From Rhizobiales bacterium IMCC20636 (GTDB lineage Bacteria > Pseudomonadota > Alphaproteobacteria > Rhizobiales > GCA-2746425), in contig CP018226.1 of NCBI GenBank assembly GCA_016865015.1, positions 2,139,001 to 2,203,000 of the forward strand: a stretch of 64,000 nt of DNA, given 5' to 3'. Shown here piece by piece: positions 16,617-24,348 of the stretch. A program made the translations under genes and the position numbers. The first letter of the stretch is position 1, and the number at the start of each line of letters is the position of its first letter. A model generated the notes under the pieces. It searched no databases and was not told where the DNA came from. It was given only the letters and a program-made list of their open reading frames with translations.

Positions 16617-17405
16617 ATGTTGCATAAATTGAACAGATTTCTGAATGGAGAAACATACTTTGCATCAGTGGCAAGGTTTGTTCTCTCCTTTGGAAGCTTG
16701 CTGATTATCTGGCAAATTCTCACTGCGACGGTTGTCACAAACCGCTTGCTACTGGTGCCGCCTTTTGAAGTCTTTCGCGCCTTCATGGACGAAATCGCGA
16801 GCGGAGAAATGTGGAACAATGCGCAAGCAACTGTTTTCGCTGTTGGCACATCTTTTCCGGTCGCCGTCTTGGTCGGTGTCTTGATGGGGGTCGTTCTGGC
16901 TTCCAGTCGCGCAATTTCGTTGATGGGCGGACCCATGTTATCTGCGCTCAATTCTGTTCCCATTATCGCTTTGGCCCCACTCTTCATTGCCTGGCTTGGG
17001 CTTGGCTTTGCGTCCAAATTTGTTCTGGTCTTGCTGGTTGCTGTGTTTCCGGTGGTTGTGACTACGGAAGCTGGTTTGAGAGCTGCTGACAAGAATTTGA
17101 TCGAGACGGCACGTTCGTTCAACGCGACACGGTTGCAGATTTTTACAACTGTGACCTTTCCTTATGCCCTGCCATTTATCGTCAGTGGTGTTCGGGTCGC
17201 TTGGGCGCGTGCGCTTGTGGGCATTGTGGTGGCTGAATTCTTTGGCTCATTCGCTGGATTTGGTTTTGCAGTCATGGCCGCCAGTCAAACTTTCGATACA
17301 GCGACTTTGCTTGCATATGTGATTGTTCTTGGAGGCATGGGGCTTATCGGATCCGTGATCTTCCAATCGCTTGAAGAAAGGCTGGCTCCATGGCGCAAAG
17401 CATGA
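16617..17405 (+). CDS. ABC transporter permease (SsuC/TauC/ThiX type)
   Basis: 262 residues with about six membrane segments. Seen: LLVPPFEVFRAF near the N-terminus and the EAA loop region ETARSFNATRLQIFTTVTFPYALPFIVSGVRVAWARAL before VAEFFGSFAGFGFAV. This is the family partner of NMT1-type binding proteins. ATG 16617 chosen as the first in-frame ATG after the amidohydrolase stop. Its final bases overlap the ATPase gene. Inner membrane. Confidence 0.9.
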   Translation: MLHKLNRFLNGETYFASVARFVLSFGSLLIIWQILTATVVTNRLLLVPPFEVFRAFMDEIASGEMWNNAQATVFAVGTSFPVAVLVGVLMGVVLASSRAISLMGGPMLSALNSVPIIALAPLFIAWLGLGFASKFVLVLLVAVFPVVVTTEAGLRAADKNLIETARSFNATRLQIFTTVTFPYALPFIVSGVRVAWARALVGIVVAEFFGSFAGFGFAVMAASQTFDTATLLAYVIVLGGMGLIGSVIFQSLEERLAPWRKA

Positions 17406-18190
17406 ATGACGAACATATTCTGGAAATTGACAATATTGGCAAGACTTTCAGGCGTCGTGACGATACCGATCTGGTGGCGTTGGATGATATCAATCTCAAA
17501 GTCAAAAAGGGTGCCTTCATCTCTATTGTTGGTGCCAGTGGCAGTGGCAAATCCACGTTGCTGCGTATCATTGATGGTCTTCTTGAGCCCAATGGTGGCA
17601 CTGTCAAAGTCAACGGCAAGACTGTCACAAAGCCGGGCAAAGACCGCGCTATGGTGTTTCAAAATGATTCATTGCTGCCGTGGAAGACTGTCATTCAGAA
17701 CGTTGCATACGGCCTGACACTGGCAGGTGTAAAATGGCGCGATGCTGCAAAAACGGCACAAGGGTTTATAGATCTGGCTGGTCTGTCCGGATTTGAAAAT
17801 CAGTTTCCCCACCAATTATCGGGGGGCATGCGACAGCGGGTGAATGTTGCGCGTGGCATGGCGGTCGATCCCGACATTCTGTTGCTCGACGAACCTTTTG
17901 CCGCGCTGGATTCGCAAACAAGGGAAATCATGCAGACGGAGTTGCTGCGAATATGGCAGCAAACCGGAAAGACGGTTTTGTTGATTACACATCAGATCGA
18001 TGAGGCGGTGTTCTTGTCCGACGAAGTTGTTGTGTTTAGCGCGCGTCCCGGCACCGTTCGTGAACGCATTCCTGTTCCTCTTGCGCGCCCGCGCAATCTG
18101 GATATCAAGCGGTCAATAGAGTTTGTCGGGTTGGTCGATCAAATCTGGAAGCTGATCGAGGAAGAAGTAAAGGCCGCAGCGAAAACCTGA
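17390..18190 (+). CDS. ABC transporter ATP-binding protein (SsuB/TauB type)
   Basis: 266 residues. Seen: Walker A VGASGSGKST, Q-loop VFQNDSLLPWKT, signature LSGGMRQRVNVARGMAVDPDILLLDEPFAALD, and the switch His (ITHQIDEAVFLSD). The LLPWKT and EAVFLSD segments are typical of nitrate/sulfonate/taurine-type ATPases. Start 17390 has GAAAGG 8 nt upstream; ATG 17402 (ATGA overlap with the permease stop) is an equally possible start. It energises the permease at the inner membrane. Last gene of the operon, followed by hairpins. Confidence 0.93.
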   Translation: MAQSMNDEHILEIDNIGKTFRRRDDTDLVALDDINLKVKKGAFISIVGASGSGKSTLLRIIDGLLEPNGGTVKVNGKTVTKPGKDRAMVFQNDSLLPWKTVIQNVAYGLTLAGVKWRDAAKTAQGFIDLAGLSGFENQFPHQLSGGMRQRVNVARGMAVDPDILLLDEPFAALDSQTREIMQTELLRIWQQTGKTVLLITHQIDEAVFLSDEVVVFSARPGTVRERIPVPLARPRNLDIKRSIEFVGLVDQIWKLIEEEVKAAAKT

Positions 18191-18197
18191 ACCTGCC

Positions 18198-18223
18198 GAC
18201 CCGTTTGAAGTTTCAAGCGGGTC
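18198..18223 (+). terminator. Terminator hairpin after the ABC operon
   Basis: GACCCGTTTGAA / TTCAAGCGGGTC, 12 paired bases with one G-T, almost no loop, followed by GAGTTTCTTC. Terminator-like with a short T-rich tail, 8 bases after the ATPase stop. Confidence 0.65.
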
Positions 18224-18235
18224 GAGTTTCTTCAA

Positions 18236-18272
18236 ATTCTATTCCGCACGTCCTCTCAGTGCGGAATAGAAT
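18236..18272. repeat. Perfect 13-bp inverted repeat between convergent genes
   Basis: ATTCTATTCCGCA (18236-18248) and TGCGGAATAGAAT (18260-18272), 11-nt spacer. Lies between the stop of the ATPase gene and the stop of the SDR gene on the other strand. It could be a bidirectional terminator, although no T-run follows. It shares ATTCCGCA with the palindrome at 12948 in front of the same operon. Confidence 0.75.
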
Positions 18273-18292
18273 GTCATTGCAGTTTGGAACTC

Positions 18293-19072
18293 TCAGACAC
18301 CCAGATGGGCCGACAGGCCACCATCGACCAGATAGTCACCGCCGGTGCAAAAACCGGAACGGTCACTGGCGAGGAAAGCGATCAACTCGCTGGTTTCCGC
18401 CACTGTGCCAACACGCCCGATGGGATGGGCCGCGCCGAATTCTGCGATTGCTGGTTCGATATCGTTTCCGGGGCCGACCACCTCCTGCGCGGCAAACTCC
18501 AGCAGTGGTGTGCGGACAGATCCGGGGCTGATGGAATTCACCCGCACTTTGTCCTTTGCGCAATCGACTGCCATTGCGCGGGTCATGGCGTGGATGGCGC
18601 CTTTGGTCGTGGCGTAGGCCAGAACACCATTTTGATTGGCATGCCCCTGAACGGATGAGACGTGCACTATCGAGCCACCACCACGATTTTTCATGAAGGG
18701 GTAGGCGTGATGGGAGGACAAGAAACAAGAGCGCAGATTGATCGACATGACCCTGTCCCAGTGCGCGCTGTCTGTGGTGGTCAGATCGCCATAGGTCTGG
18801 ATGGCCGCGGCGTTGACCAGAATATCGATCCCGCCCTCGGCCTTGCCAATCGCAGTTATCCATTCTGAGACCTGCGCCTCATCTGAGACATCCACTTTGG
18901 CAATGGTCATATTGAGGCCGGAGGCGGCTTTTTCCGCTGCCGCATTGTGGGCATCATCAATGCCGCACACAAACACTTTTGCTCCGCCATTGGCCAGCCG
19001 CAAGGCTGCGCCAAGCCCAATGCCGCTGGACCCGGTGACGAGCGCTACTTTACCTGCAAAATCCTGTTCCAT
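18293..19072 (-). CDS. SDR family oxidoreductase of the uronate operon
   Basis: 259 residues. Seen: VTGSSGIGLGAALRLA, VDVSD, NAAA in place of NNAG, HVSSVQG catalytic Ser and YATTKGAIHAMT Tyr/Lys, closing with GGDYLVDGGLSAHLG. A classical NAD(P)-dependent sugar-type dehydrogenase. Last gene of the minus-strand operon with two UxuA-like dehydratases and another SDR, 12 bp after the UxuA-like gene. Inference: it interconverts a uronate or aldonate hydroxyl and ketone, as fructuronate or tagaturonate reductases do in other organisms. The exact step cannot be assigned. Confidence 0.85.
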   Translation of the reverse strand: MEQDFAGKVALVTGSSGIGLGAALRLANGGAKVFVCGIDDAHNAAAEKAASGLNMTIAKVDVSDEAQVSEWITAIGKAEGGIDILVNAAAIQTYGDLTTTDSAHWDRVMSINLRSCFLSSHHAYPFMKNRGGGSIVHVSSVQGHANQNGVLAYATTKGAIHAMTRAMAVDCAKDKVRVNSISPGSVRTPLLEFAAQEVVGPGNDIEPAIAEFGAAHPIGRVGTVAETSELIAFLASDRSGFCTGGDYLVDGGLSAHLGV

Positions 19073-19084
19073 TCTGGCTCTCCT

Positions 19085-20155
19085 TTACCCGTTTGCGGCG
19101 ACCAGCGCCTTCATATACCCAACGGCAAAGGCCTTGCCTGCATGCCAGGGTGCGTCGCATTCAAGTTCCGGTGTGTGATCGGGGATCAGCACACCCTGAT
19201 AATCGTTGTCCTTGAGTACCTTGATGATGCGCGCCAGATCAATGTCGCCTTCATCAATGAACACCTCGTGATAGTTTGGCACCTTGCCCCGTACATTGCG
19301 GAAATGAATGTAGCCGATGCGGTTTTCCCGCGCGAATTCAGCCACCGTCTCATACACATCCCCGTCGGTCATTTCCTGCAGGCACCCCAGACACAGCTCT
19401 GCGCGGTTGTTGGGGGAGGGGTTGGAAGACAATGCACGCCGATAGGCATGATGCGAGTTGATCAGTTTGGCACTCCTGCGCAGGTTTTCCATGGGCGGAT
19501 CATCGGGATGGGCTGCCAGGATGACACCTGCCTCTTCCGCCACCGGGAGCATTTCATCCAGAAAGCGCTGATATCGGTCCCAAATCTGTTCATGACTGAC
19601 CGCCGCCTGAAGACCGGGGCCAACCTTGTCGCGATAGGCCATGTTCCACACCATGCCTTCGGGAATCGGTTTGTCAGGATCAATATTCTTCGCGTCAAAT
19701 CCGACTGACATTGCGTTACCGCGTGCATAGGGGCCACGTGTCCAGCCCCAGACGCCCGGTATGGAGAAATTATAACCGATACAGGGAACGCCAGCCGCAC
19801 CCGCAGCACGCACGATATTCTTGAGATGCGCCATCTGTTCATCGCGTCGGGGCCCATCGAGCAGAACATCATGCCAATGCTGGACTGCAAAATTCTCGAT
19901 TGCGGCGAGCTTCAGGTCAAAGCGTGCCAGATCATCAATCAACGTGCGAAACGTTGTTTCGGTCCAGTCACCAGACTGACCCATGCCCCAGGACCCACTG
20001 GTCAGCGACGTGTCATGCGCGTCATCAGCAAGCTTGGGATTGGCAGAAAAATAGTTCTCCAGATGCGCGACAATATGGGTGACGCCCAATTGCTGGGCAA
20101 ATTTGTAGTGCCGCTCATTGAGCATTTGACGATAAAGACCAAGACCAATTTTCAT
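19085..20155 (-). CDS. UxuA-like mannonate dehydratase family protein (short paralogue)
   Basis: 356 residues of the xylose-isomerase-like TIM barrel. Seen: AIENFAVQHWHDVLLDG, CIGYNFSIPGVWGWTRGP, ILAAHPDDPPMENLRRS, and LCLGCLQEM...VYETVAEFARENRIGYIHFRNVRG, then a C-terminal LIPDHTPEL. The HPDDPP, C-Y-N-F and H-F-R-N-V segments are those of UxuA, which dehydrates D-mannonate to 2-keto-3-deoxygluconate with Fe/Mn. It is shorter than its neighbour at 20925 (416 residues) and shares only the core motifs, so the two probably act on different acids or one acts as an isomerase. Confidence 0.85.
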   Translation of the reverse strand: MKIGLGLYRQMLNERHYKFAQQLGVTHIVAHLENYFSANPKLADDAHDTSLTSGSWGMGQSGDWTETTFRTLIDDLARFDLKLAAIENFAVQHWHDVLLDGPRRDEQMAHLKNIVRAAGAAGVPCIGYNFSIPGVWGWTRGPYARGNAMSVGFDAKNIDPDKPIPEGMVWNMAYRDKVGPGLQAAVSHEQIWDRYQRFLDEMLPVAEEAGVILAAHPDDPPMENLRRSAKLINSHHAYRRALSSNPSPNNRAELCLGCLQEMTDGDVYETVAEFARENRIGYIHFRNVRGKVPNYHEVFIDEGDIDLARIIKVLKDNDYQGVLIPDHTPELECDAPWHAGKAFAVGYMKALVAANG

Positions 20156-20167
20156 GAAAATATTCCG

Positions 20168-20932
20168 TTACATCGTGATGCCGCCATCCAGAACGAAGTG
20201 CGTTCCGGTGACGTAAGCGGCAGCATCGGATAGAAGAAAAGCAACAATCTCGGCGATTTCGTTGGGCTGACCGAGACGGCCGACTGGCTGGCGAGCAATG
20301 AAATTGGCCAGCGCTGCCTTTGGATCGGGCGCGTTGTTGATGCGCTGGTGCAGCGAGGGGCTTTCAATCGTGCCAGGACAAATTGCGTTGGCACGAATGC
20401 CCTGGTCGATATAGTCGGTTGCAATTGATTTCATCAGGCCCAAAACGGCTGCCTTGGTGGCTGAATAGGCAAATCGATTGGGGACACCCTTGAGCGATGA
20501 TGCAACGGACGCCATGCAAACGATCGAGCCGCCGCCGCTTTTCACCATCGCTGGCACAAAGGCCTGCGAGGTCAGGAACATGGCGGTGACATTGGTCTCC
20601 CATGATTTGTCCCAGGCGTCCCTGTCGGTGCTGGCCAGGGTTCCTTCATGGACCCAGCCCACGCCATTATAGAGCCCATGCCAATCCGTTCTCAGAGCGA
20701 GACAGGCTGCTATGTCGTCAGCGTTGGTGGCATCGGCGACCCTGGTCGTGAGCCGCGCTGCATCATCGCCTGCGTCGTCCTTCAAGGATGCCAGTGCAGC
20801 TTCATCCAGATCGCTGGCGACAATGTCAGCGCCACCCGCCAGCAAACGCAGGGTGACGGCACGGCCAATGCCGGCACCAGCGGCCGTTGTGAAGATGGTT
20901 TTACCGGTCAGGTCGACAAGGGTTTCAGCCAT
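20168..20932 (-). CDS. SDR family oxidoreductase, BDH2/2-keto-3-deoxy-L-fuconate dehydrogenase-like
   Basis: 254 residues. Seen: TTAAGAGIGRAVTLRLLAGGADIVASDLDE (TAAxxGIG replaces TGGxxGIG), LYNGVGWVHEGTL, CMASVASSLKGVPNRFAYSATKAAVLGLMKSIA with catalytic Ser, Tyr and Lys, and ICPGTIESPSL. The TAA-x-GIG and the VHEGT loop are features I associate with DHRS6/BDH2 and bacterial 2-keto-3-deoxy-L-fuconate 4-dehydrogenases. It overlaps the start of the UxuA gene product by 8 bp, so it is translationally coupled. Inference: oxidises a 2-keto-3-deoxy sugar acid produced by the dehydratase. Confidence 0.83.
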   Translation of the reverse strand: MAETLVDLTGKTIFTTAAGAGIGRAVTLRLLAGGADIVASDLDEAALASLKDDAGDDAARLTTRVADATNADDIAACLALRTDWHGLYNGVGWVHEGTLASTDRDAWDKSWETNVTAMFLTSQAFVPAMVKSGGGSIVCMASVASSLKGVPNRFAYSATKAAVLGLMKSIATDYIDQGIRANAICPGTIESPSLHQRINNAPDPKAALANFIARQPVGRLGQPNEIAEIVAFLLSDAAAYVTGTHFVLDGGITM

Positions 20933-22175
20933 GGTGTTCGTGCTCCAGTGTGGTCATTATTCCGCGCAACTCTGCCAGACCTTTGAGGCGGCCGATGGCT
21001 GAGTAGCCGGGGTTGGTGGTCTTGTGCATATCATCCAGAAGCAAGGGCCCGTGATCTGGTCGCATGGGGATTTGCCAGTCTGCACGTCCCTCTGCCTGTC
21101 GCCGACGCTGCTCTACCATGAGCCGTTTGAGAATTTCGACCATATCGGTGTCACCGCTCAAATGGTCGGATTCATAAAAGGATCCATGGACACCATATTG
21201 TGCCTCACGTTTGACATTGCGCAGATGGGTGAAATGGATGCGATCTGCGAATTGTTCGACCATGGCCGGCACATCATTGTCTGCCCTTGACCCAAGCGAG
21301 CCGACGCAAAGCGTCATGCCATTGGCTGGGGACGGTACGGCTTCCATCAAAGTTTTGTAGTCGGCTGCTGTGCTGACAACGCGCGGCAAGCCAAACAGGC
21401 TGAAGGGCGGGTCATCGGGATGGATGCAAAGCCTTGCGCCACATGCTTCTGCCCGGGGAACGACGATTTGCAGAAAGCGAACGAGATTTGCCCGCATGGC
21501 AGCATCGTCTATGGCATCAAAGGCCGCTATTTTTGCGCGAATGCCTTCCCTTGTGTGCGACAGTTCAGAACCGGGCAGGCCGGCAATGATGGTTTGTTCC
21601 AACGTGGTGATGGCCTGCGGGGTCAATTCTGCAGCGCGTGCGCGTGCCAAAGTCACAATGTCAGACGAGTAGTCCGACATGGCGCCATCCCGCTCCAGAA
21701 TGAAGCAGTCATAGGCGGCAAACTCCACCGCATCAAAGCGCAGCGTCAAGCCGCCATGGTTCAATGGATAACGCAGATCGGTTCGCGTCCAGTCCACCAC
21801 CGGCATGAAATTATAGCAGATGGTCTGCATGCCTTGCTCGGCGAGGCGTTCCATAGACGTCGCGAAAGCATCGGAATAGTGGGCCGCTTCTTCACCGCCC
21901 AATTTGATGGAAGGATGGATGGGGATGCTTTCAACAACGGACCATGTGAGCCCCGCTTCTTCAATGATCCGTTTGCGCTGCGCAATCGAATCGGAGGTCC
22001 AGGCCCGGCCGTCATAGGTTTCGTGCAACGCTGTCACCACACCTTGCGCTCCAGCCTGGCGGATATCGCTCAATGAGACCGGATCATCAGGTCCATACCA
22101 GCGCCAACTCTGATGCAGCCCAGGCCCTGGGCCGCCGTTTGTGCCTGTTTGTGTAGCTGTCATGACATGCGGCAT
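20925..22175 (-). CDS. uxuA: Mannonate dehydratase
   Basis: 416 residues, close to E. coli UxuA. Catalyses D-mannonate to 2-dehydro-3-deoxy-D-gluconate plus water, with a divalent metal. Seen: WRWYGPDDPVSLSDIRQAGAQGVVTALH at the N-terminus, TWSVVESIPIHPSIK, CYNFMPVVDWTRTDLRYP, CIHPDDPPFSLFGLPRVVST and HFTHLRNVKRE, all standard UxuA blocks, and a C-terminal MRPDHGPLLLDDMHK. First gene of the minus-strand operon. Its promoter region, shared with the divergent GntR gene, carries TCTGGTCCAACAA motifs. Start ATG (GCGGCAAATGCCGC precedes); a MTATQT start four codons in is possible. Confidence 0.93.
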   Translation of the reverse strand: MPHVMTATQTGTNGGPGPGLHQSWRWYGPDDPVSLSDIRQAGAQGVVTALHETYDGRAWTSDSIAQRKRIIEEAGLTWSVVESIPIHPSIKLGGEEAAHYSDAFATSMERLAEQGMQTICYNFMPVVDWTRTDLRYPLNHGGLTLRFDAVEFAAYDCFILERDGAMSDYSSDIVTLARARAAELTPQAITTLEQTIIAGLPGSELSHTREGIRAKIAAFDAIDDAAMRANLVRFLQIVVPRAEACGARLCIHPDDPPFSLFGLPRVVSTAADYKTLMEAVPSPANGMTLCVGSLGSRADNDVPAMVEQFADRIHFTHLRNVKREAQYGVHGSFYESDHLSGDTDMVEILKRLMVEQRRRQAEGRADWQIPMRPDHGPLLLDDMHKTTNPGYSAIGRLKGLAELRGIMTTLEHEHHG

Positions 22176-22221
22176 TTGCCGCCTCCCTGATTTGTAAGTC
22201 TGCTTTGGTGCATCTTTTCAA

Positions 22222-22234
22222 TCTGGTCCAACAA
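22222..22234. promoter_or_regulatory. Candidate GntR (UxuR-like) operator, copy 1
   Basis: TCTGGTCCAACAA, 47 bp upstream of uxuA. The TGGNCCA core is a palindrome. Near-identical copies occur at 22381 and 22492. Confidence 0.5.
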
Positions 22235-22380
22235 TATCAAGGATTATATATCTGGAATCAGAATTTTTGTGGAGAAACTTGAAGTTCCCAAATTGAAATG
22301 CAGTCTAATTAATTGAAAATATTAGGTAAATTTTTTTTTGCAATAGGGCTTGCATCAGGTCGAATTTCACGCAACTACTA

Positions 22381-22393
22381 TCTGGACCAACAA
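22381..22393. promoter_or_regulatory. Candidate GntR (UxuR-like) operator, copy 2
   Basis: TCTGGACCAACAA, differing from copy 1 at one base (central T to A). It lies just before the chosen start of the GntR gene. Confidence 0.45.
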
Positions 22394-22408
22394 ATAGGCT
22401 TTTCATTC

Positions 22409-23188
22409 GTGATTCAGACGTTTCCATCTTTGCCCGGCATACCCGGAACCGAGCCCAGTCGTGATCTGGGCGATGGCAGCGCTGTGGACAATCTGGTCCA
22501 ACAAATCAAAGGCCATATCCAGTCAAACGGGCTGACGGTTGGCGATACACTTCCCTCGGAGCGAGAGCTTGGCGAGAAATTCGCCGCAGCCCGCAATACG
22601 GTGCGTGAAGCTGTTCGTATTCTGAAGGCCTATGGGGTTGTCGATGTGCGTCCAAAAATTGGCGCGGTCATCGTCAACCGGCACATGGATGCGGTGCTGG
22701 ATCTGTTCTCGTTTCAGCTCTCGATTTCCCGGGAAACCTTTATTGATATCCAGGGCTTTCGCCGCCTGATTGAGGTGGGATCAGCCGATGCAATTTTTTC
22801 AGTGGTTACCGACGCGGATATTGCACGTTTTCGCAAGCTGAACGCAGACATACTGGACGCGCCGTCCAAGGTGGAGGCTGCTGAGCGCGACTTCGGTTTC
22901 CATGCGGCCCTGCTGGAACTGGCAGACAACCAGACCGTGCTTAATGTTTATACGACGATGAAGACGATCATCGTAAAGTTGATGGAAACCGGCAAGGAAA
23001 CCCACGGCCTGCAAGGCACTTTCGACACGCATTCGCGCATTCTGGATGCGCTGGAGGCGCAGGATCGTCTGGGTTTTCAGTATTGGATGTCAAGCCATCT
23101 CGATCATGGACTTGGGTTCATCGATGGTTCGGTGGAAACCCAGACTGCAGAGGACAAGGCGTCGGGAGAAAACAAACCCGACATCTGA
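22409..23188 (+). CDS. GntR-family regulator (FadR/FCD subfamily), probable regulator of the uronate and sugar-ABC genes
   Basis: About 259 residues. Seen: a winged helix near residues 25-90 (LVQQIKGHIQSNGLTVGDTLPSERELGEKFAAARNTVREAVRILKAYG), then an all-helical FCD domain with FRRLIEVGSADAIF, DFGFHAALLELADNQ and THSRILDALEAQD, which place the His/Asp metal and ligand residues. GTG 22409 chosen because the reading frame upstream (TTG 22313) gives an unlikely Phe-rich leader. A third copy of the TCTGGTCCAACAA motif lies inside the gene. Divergent from uxuA and followed by the ABC binding protein, so it probably represses both sides in response to a uronate or sugar acid. Confidence 0.85.
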   Translation: MIQTFPSLPGIPGTEPSRDLGDGSAVDNLVQQIKGHIQSNGLTVGDTLPSERELGEKFAAARNTVREAVRILKAYGVVDVRPKIGAVIVNRHMDAVLDLFSFQLSISRETFIDIQGFRRLIEVGSADAIFSVVTDADIARFRKLNADILDAPSKVEAAERDFGFHAALLELADNQTVLNVYTTMKTIIVKLMETGKETHGLQGTFDTHSRILDALEAQDRLGFQYWMSSHLDHGLGFIDGSVETQTAEDKASGENKPDI

Positions 23189-23208
23189 TCAAAGTCTCAA
23201 ATTATTCG

Positions 23209-23239
23209 TCTGTGACGCAATCATTTTCAAAGTCACAGA
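23209..23239. promoter_or_regulatory. 8-bp inverted repeat upstream of the sugar ABC binding protein
   Basis: TCTGTGAC (23209-23216) and GTCACAGA (23232-23239), 15-nt spacer, 21 bp after the GntR stop and 50 bp before the binding protein ATG. Could be an operator or a processing hairpin. No consensus match claimed. Confidence 0.45.
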
Positions 23240-23288
23240 TCAACAAACCGCCCGTGAAACGGGTAGCACATCACTAGGAGGATTATTT

Positions 23289-24260
23289 ATGACACTGAAG
23301 AAAACTCTCTCGGGGCTGGCTCTTGCCGCAACGATGGCCGTAGGCGTAACCACCTCGGCAAGCGCACAGGATGATATCACCATCGCTGCTGTCGTCTTCC
23401 AGCAGGATCAGTTCTTTCGTACAATTCAGATGGGGATGAACGCTGCGGCAGAGGCGGCTGGTATTGAGCTTCTGGAAGGCAATTCCAAAAGCGAACCTCA
23501 GCAGGAAATCAGCCTGATCGACACCTATATTGCGCGCGGTGTGGATGCGATTGTCATCTCGCCGGTTTCCGCCGTTGCCTCAATTCCAGCGCTGAAGCGT
23601 GCCCGCGACAAGGGCATCCACATTGTCACCTACAATTCCAATGTGGATGATGCGTCGATCCCCGTGTCTTACCTGAATTCCGCACAGCGTGATCTGGGCA
23701 ATTCCACAGGTATGCTGGCGGCTGATTTCATCTCCAAAGAGCTTGGCGGCAAGGCAAATGTTGCAACGCTTGGCTTCCGCGCTCTGCTGCCGGAAATTTC
23801 CGCTGACCGTGTCGATGGTTTCATCGAGAAGGCCGAAGAGGGCAATACGCTGAATATCGTTTCTCAGCAGGATGCCTGGTTGGCAGAAAAAGCCATTCAG
23901 GTGGCTGGCGATATCATCACTGCCAACCCGGACCTCAACATCATCTACGCTGCGAATGAGGGTGGCACCGTTGGTGCTGTGCAGGCCGTGCGCAATGCGG
24001 GCAAGGTTGGTGAAATCTTTGTCTTCGGTGTGGATGGAACCGAGCAATTGGTCGGCTTCCTTCTGGATGGCGACAATGTGCTGCAGGCGGTCACTGCGCA
24101 ACAGCCTTATGTGATGGGACAGATGGCTGTGGAAGCAGCTATTTCTGCGATCAAGAATGAACCTGTGGAAGCTGCGGTCATCGTTCCTGTGCTTGGCCTT
24201 TCACGTACAGATCGTCCGGCCGTTGAAGAATTTCAGGCGTATCTCCGCTCCCTGAAATAG
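23289..24260 (+). CDS. Sugar ABC transporter substrate-binding protein (ribose/xylose-type, periplasmic)
   Basis: 323 residues with a signal peptide (cleavage near residue 26, ASA/Q). Seen: ITIAAVVFQQDQFFRTIQMGMNAAAEAAG, then VDAIVISPVSAVASIPALKRARDKGIHIVTYNS, and VFGVDGTEQLVGFLLDGDNVLQAVTAQQPYVMGQMAVEAA, the two-lobe LacI-like fold of class B sugar binders. A strong RBS (AGGAGGATT) precedes ATG. It supplies the RbsA/RbsC-type ATPase and permease downstream. A monosaccharide or small polyol is the likely ligand. Confidence 0.93.
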   Translation: MTLKKTLSGLALAATMAVGVTTSASAQDDITIAAVVFQQDQFFRTIQMGMNAAAEAAGIELLEGNSKSEPQQEISLIDTYIARGVDAIVISPVSAVASIPALKRARDKGIHIVTYNSNVDDASIPVSYLNSAQRDLGNSTGMLAADFISKELGGKANVATLGFRALLPEISADRVDGFIEKAEEGNTLNIVSQQDAWLAEKAIQVAGDIITANPDLNIIYAANEGGTVGAVQAVRNAGKVGEIFVFGVDGTEQLVGFLLDGDNVLQAVTAQQPYVMGQMAVEAAISAIKNEPVEAAVIVPVLGLSRTDRPAVEEFQAYLRSLK

Positions 24261-24285
24261 GTCTCTCCCAGAGATCCAATCAAAG

Positions 24286-24307
24286 CGGGGCAGCGCAAGC
24301 TGCCCCG
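24286..24307 (+). other. Hairpin with GCAA tetraloop after the sugar-binding protein gene
   Basis: CGGGGCAGC (24286-24294), GCAA loop, GCTGCCCCG (24299-24307): nine perfect pairs capped by a GNRA-class tetraloop. No T-run follows, so partial termination or mRNA protection is likely, favouring binding protein expression. It sits 26 bp after the stop and before the ATPase start at 24349. Confidence 0.7.
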
Positions 24308-24348
24308 TGATTTATTCAGACCAGCAAGAAGTGGCCAGACAAACTGCA

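Noticed and set aside
16241-17122. Minus-strand open frame of 293 codons opposite amidohydrolase and permease
   Set aside because: Antisense shadow; spans two real genes and carries no motif.
24307-24348. Upstream GTG start for the RbsA-like ATPase
   Set aside because: The GTG lies at the base of a strong hairpin and adds a leader absent from the usual start of the family; ATG 24349 fits better.
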